64,000 nucleotides of DNA. Source: Sphingomonas sp. PP-CE-3A-406 (lineage in GTDB: Bacteria > Pseudomonadota > Alphaproteobacteria > Sphingomonadales > Sphingomonadaceae). The translations under genes were made by a program, and so were the position numbers. Shown here one piece after another: positions 46,543 to 54,544 of the stretch. The stretch covers positions 1,054,001 to 1,118,000 of the forward strand of contig NZ_RCWY01000002.1 in assembly GCF_003688625.1 (NCBI RefSeq), given 5' to 3'. Each line of letters opens with the position of its first letter. Position 1 is the stretch's first letter. Below the pieces are notes generated by a model. The model made no database searches, had not been told where the DNA came from, and was given only the letters and a program-made list of their open reading frames with translations.

Positions 46543-47679
46543 TCAGATTTCGTCGATCATGCCGGCGAGCGTCTCGAGCATCGCATGCGCGAGCCGTTTC
46601 GAGCGCTCGGGCGACCAGCCGAACTCGGGATCGGCGTTGGCGTCGTGATCCTTGAACGGCATCTCCAGCGTCATCGACACCGCGCCGAAGCGCTCGGCGA
46701 GCTGGTTGGTCGACATCGACAGGTTCGCCGAGCCCGGTGCGGACTTGGGATAGCCCTTCTCGGTCTGGAAATCGGGCGTGTGCGCCGCAAGCCGCCGGCC
46801 GTATTCGTAGAATTTCTCGCCGTGCGCGTCGGTCCAGGAGGGAATGCCTTCGAAGCCGGCGATGAAGTTCGCAGGGATCGCCTCGTCGCCGTGGATGTCC
46901 ATCGCGACGTCGACGCCGGTGAGGTCCATCGCGTTGCGCACGCACAGGACTTCGGGGCTCTTCTCCGGCGTCGGCGTGTGCCATTCGCGGTTGAGGTTCA
47001 CCCCTACCGCATTGGTGCGCAGGTGACCGCGGCGCGTGCCGTCCGGGTTCATGTTGGGGACGACGTTGAAGGTCGCCTTCGCCAGTAGCGCGGCGGTGAT
47101 CGGGTCGCCCGAATCGGTCAGCCGCTCCAGCGCGCCTTCCATCCACCATTCGGTCATCGATTCGCCGGGATGCTGGCGACCGTAGATCCAGACCTGCTTC
47201 GGCCCCGACCCGATCGTGAAGCAATCGATCGCCTGGCCGTCGAGCGACTGGCCGAGTTCGCGGTGCGCGACACCCGGCAGCAACGCAGTGCGGGCCACCA
47301 GCGCCTCGTGCATTTCCATCGTGTACGGCGCGAAATAGGCGAACCAGGCGAGATCGGTATTGGCGGTGAAGTCGAATTCCAGCACGCCATTGTCATAGCG
47401 CGTCTCGATCATCCGCCACGCCTGCCGATCGGTGCTGGCGCGCGTCTTGTAGCCCGGCCAGCCGAACGGATAGGCCGACTTCCCCGCATTCAGGATGCGG
47501 TAGGTCAGCGTGCGGCCGGCCGCCCCCGCCACGCGGAAATAGAACCACTGGAAGAAATCGGACTGGAAATCGGTGACGATCTCCAGGTCGATTCGGTCTC
47601 CCTCGATGGCGACAACGCGAATGTTGCCGCCATCGAAGGCTGCATTGATGGTGACGGGGCTCATGGTCTGTACGGTCAT
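46543..47679 (-). CDS. M14-family zinc carboxypeptidase (cytosolic CCP-like)
   Basis: 378 residues. N-terminal beta-domain as in cytosolic carboxypeptidases (WFYFRVAGAAGRTLTYRILN; FAYFAPYTMEMHEALVA). Zinc ligands HxxE in GRQHPGESMTEWW and the later His in DIHGDEAIP; catalytic Glu in MTLEMPFKDHDAN. No signal peptide. The ATG overlaps the stop of the lipoprotein gene (ATGA), so the two are coupled; substrate unknown, possibly C-terminal residues of peptides. Confidence 0.9.
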   Translation of the reverse strand: MTVQTMSPVTINAAFDGGNIRVVAIEGDRIDLEIVTDFQSDFFQWFYFRVAGAAGRTLTYRILNAGKSAYPFGWPGYKTRASTDRQAWRMIETRYDNGVLEFDFTANTDLAWFAYFAPYTMEMHEALVARTALLPGVAHRELGQSLDGQAIDCFTIGSGPKQVWIYGRQHPGESMTEWWMEGALERLTDSGDPITAALLAKATFNVVPNMNPDGTRRGHLRTNAVGVNLNREWHTPTPEKSPEVLCVRNAMDLTGVDVAMDIHGDEAIPANFIAGFEGIPSWTDAHGEKFYEYGRRLAAHTPDFQTEKGYPKSAPGSANLSMSTNQLAERFGAVSMTLEMPFKDHDANADPEFGWSPERSKRLAHAMLETLAGMIDEI

Positions 47680-48290
47680 TTCACCTGAATAGTGCGACCG
47701 GACTCACCGGGGAACCCCATGAACAAGGCGCGGGCGAGCTTCCCGGCCTGGATATCGGTCGTCGCGTCGGCCTTGCGGGCATCGGCGAAGGTCTGCGCGC
47801 GGCCTTCCCAGACGGGCGACTGGTCGGCGCTGCGCTTGATCGTCACCGACAGCTCGGACACCAGGATCGCAGTGCGCCCACCGCCACCGATCGGGAAGCC
47901 GACACCGCCGCCAAGACCGACGCCGCCACCGCCACGACCGCCGCTGAAGCCCCCGCCGCCGAGACCGATGCTGAACGGCGCCGGCTTGGGCGGGCCTGCC
48001 TGCGTGGTACGGGTGAAGCCGACGGTCGCGACCAGCAACGGCTTCGCGCCCGGTGTCGGCACACTATAGCCGGCCTTCAGAAGTTCGCCCTGTACGGCAG
48101 CCGCATAGGTCTTGAACTCGAGGCTCGCGGGGCCGCCGCCGGTGAGCGGCTGGACTGCGATCGTTCCGCGGTCGATCGGCTCGCCGAGATGATAGCGCAA
48201 CACCTCGGTCGGCGGCAGCGACGGGCCGGTCGCGCACGCGGTGAGGGATGCGCTTGCCAGCGCCAGGACCAGGATCGAACGAACCGCCAT
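47676..48290 (-). CDS. DUF4136-like lipoprotein with glycine-rich insert
   Basis: 204 residues. Lipoprotein signal ([15 protein letters not shown]). The middle holds a glycine-rich run (about 105-140, [20 protein letters not shown]) flanked by beta-strands ([33 protein letters not shown]), and the end ([20 protein letters not shown]) is typical of DUF4136 proteins. I started at ATG 48290; the upstream frame crosses rpmJ's promoter. Probably outer-membrane anchored; function unknown. Confidence 0.82.
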   Translation of the reverse strand: MAVRSILVLALASASLTACATGPSLPPTEVLRYHLGEPIDRGTIAVQPLTGGGPASLEFKTYAAAVQGELLKAGYSVPTPGAKPLLVATVGFTRTTQAGPPKPAPFSIGLGGGGFSGGRGGGGVGLGGGVGFPIGGGGRTAILVSELSVTIKRSADQSPVWEGRAQTFADARKADATTDIQAGKLARALFMGFPGESGRTIQVK

Positions 48291-48447
48291 CGGGACTTCC
48301 TTAGAATGTTGCGCTATAGTAACGCTCCGACCAGCCGAGTGGGTTCCCGGATGGCAGGAGTGTGTCCGTTGCTTGACTTGGACACACCCCGCCATTAGGC
48401 GATCCCGTCTTTCCGCACACCTAGAATTGAAAAGAAGCGAATCGATC

Positions 48448-48573
48448 ATGAAGATCCGCAATTCCCTGAAGTCGCTCAAGGATCGTCACCGCGATAACCG
48501 CGTGATCCGTCGTCGTGGCCGTACCTACGTCATCAACAAGACTAACCGTCGCTTCAAGGCACGCCAGGGCTAA
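48448..48573 (+). CDS. rpmJ: 50S ribosomal protein L36
   Basis: 41 residues beginning [17 protein letters not shown], the alphaproteobacterial form that lacks the zinc-binding cysteines of shorter L36. AAAAGAAGCGAATCGATC precedes the ATG with AGAAG as weak ribosome site. Lies with the HAD gene 4 bp downstream. Confidence 0.95.
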   Translation: MKIRNSLKSLKDRHRDNRVIRRRGRTYVINKTNRRFKARQG

Positions 48574-48577
48574 ACTC

Positions 48578-49204
48578 CTGAAGACCGCCGTCATTTTCGA
48601 CGTCGGTCGCGTTCTTTACGACTGGGATCCGCGGATCCTGTACGAGCGCCTGATCGACGACGATCGGGCGCTCGACGCGTTCCTGCGCGACGTCGTGACG
48701 ATCGACTGGCACTTCCAGCACGACGCTGGCCGCGACTTCGCCGACACCTCGGCGGAGCTGGCCGTGTTGCATCCGCAGCATGCCGACCTGATCGCCGCCT
48801 GGGGGCCGCGATTCGTCGAGAGCATCGGTGCGCGAATCGCCGGCATGCACGAGATCGTCGAGGAGCTGGACGCGGCCGGCGTACCGCTGTTCGCGATCAC
48901 GAACTTCAGCCACGAGTTCTGGCCACCCTTCCGCGCGCGTGAAGCGCAGTTGTTCGACCGGTTCCGCGATATCGTCGTGTCGGGCGAGGAGAAGATGGTG
49001 AAGCCGGATGCGGCGATCTATCGGCTGGCGCTGGAGCGATTCGGGTTGGCGGCGGCGGATGCGGTGTTCGTCGACGACAATGCGGCGAACGTGGCGGGCG
49101 CGCAGGCGCTGGGGATCGAATCGGTGCTGTTTACCGATGCGGCGGATTTCCGCGCGCGATTGGTCGAGCTTGGGCTCCCGATCGCCCAACACCCGTCATC
49201 CTGA
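48578..49204 (+). CDS. HAD-superfamily hydrolase (haloacid dehalogenase type)
   Basis: 208 residues: nucleophile motif VIFDVGRVLYDWDP, motif II ITNFSHEFWPPF, motif III Lys in MVKPDAAIYRLALERF and motif IV VFVDDNAANVAGAQALGI. Phosphatase or dehalogenase; the substrate is unknown. No ATG/GTG/TTG exists between the conserved start and an ATG at 48515 inside rpmJ; the CTG at 48578, directly before AAGACCGCCGTC, is my preferred start. The last seven codons lie within repeat family B. Confidence 0.87.
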   Translation: MKTAVIFDVGRVLYDWDPRILYERLIDDDRALDAFLRDVVTIDWHFQHDAGRDFADTSAELAVLHPQHADLIAAWGPRFVESIGARIAGMHEIVEELDAAGVPLFAITNFSHEFWPPFRAREAQLFDRFRDIVVSGEEKMVKPDAAIYRLALERFGLAAADAVFVDDNAANVAGAQALGIESVLFTDAADFRARLVELGLPIAQHPSS

Positions 49205-49276
49205 TGAAAGTCAGGATCCAGAGCCATTAGCGTCGAGGCCTGTGACTCTGGACCCTGACTTTCGTCAGGATGACGG
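49191..49276. repeat. Inverted intergenic repeat, family B copy 2
   Basis: CCCGTCATCCTGATGAAAGT ... CCTGACTTTCGTCAGGATGA(CGGG), closely similar to 18248-18334. It overlaps the 3' end of the HAD gene (stop at 49204) and reaches the end of the L,D-transpeptidase gene. Confidence 0.8.
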
Positions 49277-49287
49277 GGTGGCGTAGC

Positions 49288-49896
49288 TTACCGGTCCAGC
49301 GAGACCGACTGGCGCAGGTTGGCCACCGCCGTCTCCTGATCCGCGACGGGCGTCTCCGGCTCGACCCCGCCCTCGAAATCGTCCGTTACCGTCACGGTCG
49401 TCCCCAGCGTCGTCACCCCGAACAGCTGTTTCGCAAAGCCGAGCGGCACGCGGATGCAGCCGTGCGACGCGGGGAAGCCCGGGTTGCGGCCCGCATGGAT
49501 CGCGATGCCATCCCAGGTCAGCCGCTGCATGAACGGCATCGACGCATCGTCGTACAGGCTCGATTTGTGGACCGCGTTCTTCTGCAGGATCGGGTAGGTC
49601 CCGAGCGGGGTATCCTTGCCGTCCTTGCCGCTGGAGATGGTCGTCGCCGCGATCATCGACGCCCCGCGATAGACGAACGCACGTTGCTCCAGCAGGCTGA
49701 TGACGATGCTGACCGGCTCGCTCGCGCCATTGTCCTTCCAGACGAACTGGTTGGGCGAGAGTTCGGTCGCGGCCTGCTCGATCGGCATCGCGGCGAGTGC
49801 GCCGGCCGACGCCGCCAGCGCAGGACTCGCGCCCGCGAACAGCGCGACGGCCAGCCCGATTGCCGTCACTGGCCGCATCATCCCGATCATCATCAC
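49288..49896 (-). CDS. YkuD-family L,D-transpeptidase, secreted
   Basis: 202 residues, signal peptide about 1-30 (IGLAVALFAGASPALAASAG). The catalytic box HAGRNPGFPASHGCIRVPLG has the active Cys and His. Makes 3-3 peptidoglycan cross-links or anchors lipoproteins. ATG 49896 or a later Met in the same cluster could be the start. It diverges from the YkuD_2-type protein at 50094. Confidence 0.92.
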   Translation of the reverse strand: MMMIGMMRPVTAIGLAVALFAGASPALAASAGALAAMPIEQAATELSPNQFVWKDNGASEPVSIVISLLEQRAFVYRGASMIAATTISSGKDGKDTPLGTYPILQKNAVHKSSLYDDASMPFMQRLTWDGIAIHAGRNPGFPASHGCIRVPLGFAKQLFGVTTLGTTVTVTDDFEGGVEPETPVADQETAVANLRQSVSLDR

Positions 49897-50093
49897 ACCC
49901 GTTCTCGAATCCCGATATCCCGCTCAACGCGCGATTCTTCGAATCGTGCCGCGAGACGAGGGAGTCGACGAACCGACCCCAAGCCGGGGTAGTCAGAGGG
50001 AACGGACCCACAACCAGTGGAAATGGTTGCAGAATATTCACTGAAAATCGGCTATACGATGGTCCAAGAAACGGGGCAATTTCGGGAAAATCG

Positions 50094-50798
50094 ATGCACG
50101 ACGAGCAAGGTCCTGTGCGCGAGCGACGCGCGCTTCTGAAGAATGGTCTGGTATTGGCGGGGGCTCTGGCGGTACCGGGTGCCGTCTCCGCGACGACACG
50201 TCTCGGACGCCCGCTCACCGCGCGCGATCTGAAGCCGATGATGCAGCCACCGCTGCCGCGCACCACGGTTGCGCTGACCTCGCCGAAGGTGGTTCGTCCC
50301 GATCTGCTGCGGCAGGCGATGGCGTCGCTCAGCCGTCACGGCAGCCGCATCCAGCATCACGACCGGATCGCGATCGCCGATTTCGCGGCACCGTCGGGCA
50401 AGCCGCGGTTCCACTTCATCGATCTCGCCAGCGGGCGCAGCACGTCGCTGCTGGTCGCGCACGGCAGCGGGTCGGATCCGGCACATACCGGCTATCTGGA
50501 GCGCTTCTCGAACCGCTTCGGCTCGAACGCCTCGTCCGAAGGCGCGTTCGTGACCGACGACTATTATGTCGGCAAGCATGGCCGCTCGCAGCGCCTGATC
50601 GGGCTCGACCCGACCAACGACAACGCGTTAGATCGCGCGATCGTCGTGCATTCGGCATGGTACGCGAACAAGGACATGATCGAAACGCACGGCATGCTCG
50701 GCCGCAGCCAGGGCTGTTTCGCGGTCGGCGAACGCGATCTCGACCAGGTGTTCGCACGCCTCGGTGCCGGCCGGATGATCTACGCCGCCAAGGTCTGA
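50094..50798 (+). CDS. Murein L,D-transpeptidase catalytic-domain family protein (YkuD_2)
   Basis: 234 residues. N-terminal ERRALLKNGLVLAGALAVPG is Tat-like (RR followed by hydrophobic run). The catalytic domain includes HFIDLASGRSTSLLVAHGSG, IVVHSAWYANKDMIETHGML and GRSQGCFAVGERDLDQV with the active Cys. Periplasmic peptidoglycan remodelling is likely. GGGAAAA is the ribosome site. Divergent from the other transpeptidase, 197 bp between the starts. Confidence 0.9.
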   Translation: MHDEQGPVRERRALLKNGLVLAGALAVPGAVSATTRLGRPLTARDLKPMMQPPLPRTTVALTSPKVVRPDLLRQAMASLSRHGSRIQHHDRIAIADFAAPSGKPRFHFIDLASGRSTSLLVAHGSGSDPAHTGYLERFSNRFGSNASSEGAFVTDDYYVGKHGRSQRLIGLDPTNDNALDRAIVVHSAWYANKDMIETHGMLGRSQGCFAVGERDLDQVFARLGAGRMIYAAKV

Positions 50799-50808
50799 TA
50801 CCGGGCGT

Positions 50809-51900
50809 CTAAACGGCGGTCTGGACCATCCGGCTCTGCTCCATCCGGTGGCGCGCACGACGCGCGCCGCCTATCAGCCCCGACCACAGCAACGCCTCCA
50901 GGCTGGCATAGCCGAGGCCAAGATGGTCGGGCCGCACGGCGAGCACATCGGCCAGCCGGATCGTCCCCGCGCGTAGCCCCACCCGACCGATATCGCCCCA
51001 CCGCCGCGCGGTTTCCCAGCGGATCAGGCTGATGTCGTGCGAATCGCACCGATGCGTCGCCAGGAAGTCGGCCTGGATCACGCTCAGCGCGCTGCCCAGG
51101 ACCGCGAGCGTCGCGCGATCCGCCACCGGCCGCTTGGCCATGTTGTGCGACACCATCAGCCGCGCGATCGTCTCGGCACGGTCGTCGAACAAACGGGCAT
51201 AGCGCTCGGTCAGCACGCGGACCGCCGACGCCTCCATGGTATCCTCGAACCGCTTCGACACGCCACCCGGATGGACCCGGTACAGCACCAGCGGCGCATC
51301 GAGCCGGGCGATCGCGCCGAAATGGCCGATCCGCTGATACAGGTCGAAATCCTCGGCAAACAGCAGATCGGGTCGGGTGATCGGATCGAGCCGCCGCGCG
51401 ACATCGGTCCGCATCATCGTCGACGACCAGACCAGCGGGTTCTCGATACAGGTCAGCCACGCGACCAATGCCGGCGTGGTCGTCGGTGCATAGCGCGACG
51501 GCGTGACCTTCCCGTCGCACAGGATCTCGGCGGACGTTCCCAGCAACACGGTGTCGGGATGCGCTTCGAAATAGGCGACCTGCCGCGCGAAACGATCGGG
51601 GCGGCAGATGTCGTCATGGTCGAGCGCGGCGATGTAGCGTCCGCGGGCCTCGGCGAAACCGCGGTTGCGGGTCCTCACCGGGCCGCCGTTCTTCGCCATC
51701 GTCACCAGCCGCACGCGCGGATCGGGCCATGCGCTCACCACCGCGCGCGTATCGTCGGTCGAACAATCGTCGACCACGATCAGCTCGAAATCGGTCAGGG
51801 TTTGCGCCGTGACGCTGGCCAGCGTCTCCTCGATCAGCGCGGCGCCGTTATAGGCCGCCACGACCACGCTCACCAGCGGAGCGGCATCGGCCGCGGTCAC
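50809..51900 (-). CDS. Family 2 glycosyltransferase
   Basis: 363 residues. The GT-A nucleotide-sugar domain is at 1-220: VSVVVAAYNGAALIEETLAS, VVDDCSTDDTRAVVSAWPDP and the metal-binding LDHDDICRPDRFA; acceptor-side Glu/Asp in FAEDFDLYQRIGHFG. No membrane helix. GTG start at 51900 overlaps the TGA of the aminotransferase fusion (GTGA), so it is its obligate partner in translation. Acceptor and donor unknown. Confidence 0.9.
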   Translation of the reverse strand: MTAADAAPLVSVVVAAYNGAALIEETLASVTAQTLTDFELIVVDDCSTDDTRAVVSAWPDPRVRLVTMAKNGGPVRTRNRGFAEARGRYIAALDHDDICRPDRFARQVAYFEAHPDTVLLGTSAEILCDGKVTPSRYAPTTTPALVAWLTCIENPLVWSSTMMRTDVARRLDPITRPDLLFAEDFDLYQRIGHFGAIARLDAPLVLYRVHPGGVSKRFEDTMEASAVRVLTERYARLFDDRAETIARLMVSHNMAKRPVADRATLAVLGSALSVIQADFLATHRCDSHDISLIRWETARRWGDIGRVGLRAGTIRLADVLAVRPDHLGLGYASLEALLWSGLIGGARRARHRMEQSRMVQTAV

Positions 51901-54446
51901 GCCGCCGCCCGGGCCCTGGACGGCAGGACCTGCTCGACGATCATCAGTCCGACATCGTTCTGCCAGAGCCAGAGCCCGTTCGCTTGCCCCGAGAAGCTCG
52001 ATTCGCCGCCGAGCGGGCCCCACGGCACGAACCCTGCGGCCAGCCCGAGCCCGTAGAGACCGGCGACCGGCACGCCCTCCGCATCGACGATCCGGCAATG
52101 GCGGTCGACCATCGGCCTGCCGTCGTCCGCCGCCAACGCGATCGCCGCGCCGTCCTGTCCGACGATCGGCATACCGATGGGGCGATAGCCGAGCGCCGCG
52201 ATCACCAGGTCCGCGTCTTCGATATGCGCGCGCGCCGCCGCGTCCTCGTCGCCCGCGATCCGGTGCAGCGCGACGCGCGGATCGGGTTTGCGGCCATCGA
52301 TCTCCAGCATCCGCAGGACCAGATCGCGCGCTTCGAGCCGGAACCCGGCCAGCCGGTAGACGAACCCCGATACCGGGCAGATGTCGTCCGGGCCGAAATC
52401 GGTGAAGCCCTCGGCATGCGCGGCCTCGACCGAATGATAGAAGGGCCGCAGCGGCCGACGGTGGAGCAGCGTGATCGCGCCCGCGCCGAACGGCAGCGCC
52501 GGCTGGCTTTTCAGCAGCAGCGCGATCGTCGTCAGCGCGCTGGTCGATCCGCCGATCACCGCGATCTTCGGCGCGCGCCGGCCGGTCAGCAGATCGGCGA
52601 CCTTCTCGAACCCACCGATCGTCAGGACGTCGTCGGACTGGAGCAACCGCCCGGCCGCGAGTTCGATCAACGGCGCGCCTGCCACGCTCTGCGCGGCGAG
52701 CCGTTCGAGCGGCTGATGACCGCCGGTCGCGACGACGACGTTGCGCGCGAGCTGTTCGAAGACATGGCCGTCGGCCAGCCGGCGAAGCTCGACGTTCCAC
52801 AGGCCCTCGCCGACCCGTTTCGCGCCCAGCGCCTCGTGCCCGGTCAGAACCGTGCCGCCGTGCGCGCGGACGATATCGGTGAGCCGGTCGCCGGTCGCGC
52901 GCAACAGCGGCCCGACCTCGGTCAGCGGCACGCCGAGCGCGCCCTCGTGCGCCGCGACCGCACGCCCGGCGGGATGATCGACCAGCCGCGCGAGTTCGGG
53001 ATGCACATTGTCGCGCACCGCTGTCAGGAACGTCTGCGCGGTCGAATCTGAGGTGATCGCATAGCGCCCCAGCCGCCCGCCGCCGATTGCATTGCCGCGC
53101 TCGATCACCATCAGCCCGGAGGCCGCGAGATCGGGGAGCAGGCCGCGCTTGGTGGCAGAGGTCAGCATCGCCGTCCCCGCGGGGCCACCACCGATCACGA
53201 TCACCGAGGCGATCGCACCGGCGCCGCCGCGCACCGACGCGCGCCGGTCGCGCGGTCGGACGATCGCGGCGCAGGCGTTCGCAAGCGCTTCGCCGGCTCG
53301 TCGCGCGTCTGCAACCGACATCGCGTCGGTGATCGGCAGCGACAGCATCCGCCCCGCGATCCTGTCCGCGACGGGGGTCGGCTCGATCATCGCGGTCGCC
53401 TGGAACCAGGGCTGCTCGCCGAGATGCGGGCTGAAATAGCGGCCGCAGCCGACCCCGTCCGCCTCGATTGCCTCGACTATCGCGTCGCGGTGATGCGCGA
53501 TGTGTTCGGGGAGAAGCACCGGCATGAACTGCATCGAGCGACGCCGGCCCGTCACCGCCTGGAACTGGAAATCGGGCAATGTCGCGCGGTAGGTCTCGTC
53601 GAGCACCGCACGGTGGTCGGCGATCGCGTCGATCTCGGCGAGCTTGGCCTGCGCGATGATCGCGGTGATCTCGGGCAGCTTGGCGTTGATCCCCGGCAGC
53701 GTCGCGCTGCGGCTGCCCTCGAACCCGAAATTCCCCATCGACCGCAGCGTCGCGATCAGATCGACGTCGCCGCTATGGATCAGTCCGCCCTCGCCCACCG
53801 CGAACGTCTTGGTCGCGTGCATCGAATGCACCACCGCGAACGGCGCGCGCGCACCGAAGCCGAGCCCGGCCTCGTCGAGCGTCCCCAGCGACGACGCCGC
53901 ATCGATCACCACCCCGACGCCGTAGCGCCGCTGGAAATGCACATAGCGGTCGAGGTCGATCGCGTTGCCGAACGTCGCATAGGGTACCATCACGCCGATC
54001 CGCTCGCCGTGTCGCTGCAGCAACCGCTCCTCCTCGATCGCGCACGCACCCCAGTCGTCGGGATCGATATCGCAGATCAGCGGCGTCAGCCCCGCCCACG
54101 CCGCCGCCTGTGCGGTCGCGGCGAAGGTGAGCGCCGGCATCAGCGCGAGTGTCCCCTGCTTGGGGTTCAGCCCACCCGTCCGCATCCCCGACGCGTGGCG
54201 GATCGCGAGCATCAGGCCGAGCGTGGCATTGCCGACCGCAAGGCACGCGCCGTAGCCGCCGAACAGCTGTTCGGTCACGCCAGCCTCGAACGCGCGAACC
54301 TCCGGTCCGTTGTTGCTGAACACGCCCGACGCCTCGACGCGGCGCAGTGCATCGAGATGGTCACTCAGCCGCGGCGGATTGGGCGCGATCAGGGGGAGGC
54401 GTTTCATCGGCGGTCCGGTCTGTTGTGCGACAGGTCTATGACCCAT
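51897..54446 (-). CDS. Fusion: DegT/StrS-family PLP aminotransferase with FAD/NAD(P)-binding oxidoreductase
   Basis: 849 residues in one frame. Residues about 14-400 are a DegT/DnrJ/EryC1/StrS sugar-aminotransferase domain: GVFSNNGPEVRAFEAGVTEQ, ALMPALTFAATAQAAAWAGL, and the PLP lysine in HSMHATKTFAVGEGGLIHSG. From about 425 a flavoprotein follows: SVIVIGGGPAGTAMLTSATK (first dinucleotide fold), KIAVIGGSTSALTTIALLLK (second), and a C-terminal FAD-contact segment YGLGLAAGFVPWGPLGGESS. It resembles FAD/NAD(P)-binding N-monooxygenase-like proteins. ATG 54446 has AGGAG three bases upstream; ATG 54407 is the alternative. Coupled to the GT2 gene. Product unknown; perhaps an oxidised amino sugar. 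Confidence 0.85.
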   Translation of the reverse strand: MGHRPVAQQTGPPMKRLPLIAPNPPRLSDHLDALRRVEASGVFSNNGPEVRAFEAGVTEQLFGGYGACLAVGNATLGLMLAIRHASGMRTGGLNPKQGTLALMPALTFAATAQAAAWAGLTPLICDIDPDDWGACAIEEERLLQRHGERIGVMVPYATFGNAIDLDRYVHFQRRYGVGVVIDAASSLGTLDEAGLGFGARAPFAVVHSMHATKTFAVGEGGLIHSGDVDLIATLRSMGNFGFEGSRSATLPGINAKLPEITAIIAQAKLAEIDAIADHRAVLDETYRATLPDFQFQAVTGRRRSMQFMPVLLPEHIAHHRDAIVEAIEADGVGCGRYFSPHLGEQPWFQATAMIEPTPVADRIAGRMLSLPITDAMSVADARRAGEALANACAAIVRPRDRRASVRGGAGAIASVIVIGGGPAGTAMLTSATKRGLLPDLAASGLMVIERGNAIGGGRLGRYAITSDSTAQTFLTAVRDNVHPELARLVDHPAGRAVAAHEGALGVPLTEVGPLLRATGDRLTDIVRAHGGTVLTGHEALGAKRVGEGLWNVELRRLADGHVFEQLARNVVVATGGHQPLERLAAQSVAGAPLIELAAGRLLQSDDVLTIGGFEKVADLLTGRRAPKIAVIGGSTSALTTIALLLKSQPALPFGAGAITLLHRRPLRPFYHSVEAAHAEGFTDFGPDDICPVSGFVYRLAGFRLEARDLVLRMLEIDGRKPDPRVALHRIAGDEDAAARAHIEDADLVIAALGYRPIGMPIVGQDGAAIALAADDGRPMVDRHCRIVDAEGVPVAGLYGLGLAAGFVPWGPLGGESSFSGQANGLWLWQNDVGLMIVEQVLPSRARAAA

Positions 54447-54507
54447 CGGCTCCTAAGAACCAGTTACGCGGGCAAACGCCAAGAGGGGCAAGACAGTTCT
54501 TTCCTTA

Positions 54508-54536
54508 CACCACCCCGGATCGCGTCCGGGGTGGTG
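54508..54536 (-). terminator. GC-rich hairpin after the CocE-type gene
   Basis: CACCACCCCGGA (54508-54519) and TCCGGGGTGGTG (54525-54536) form perfect 12-bp arms around TCGCG. It lies 9 bp after the hydrolase stop on the minus strand. The following sequence is not T-rich, so termination strength is uncertain. Confidence 0.55.
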
Positions 54537-54544
54537 CAGCAGTT

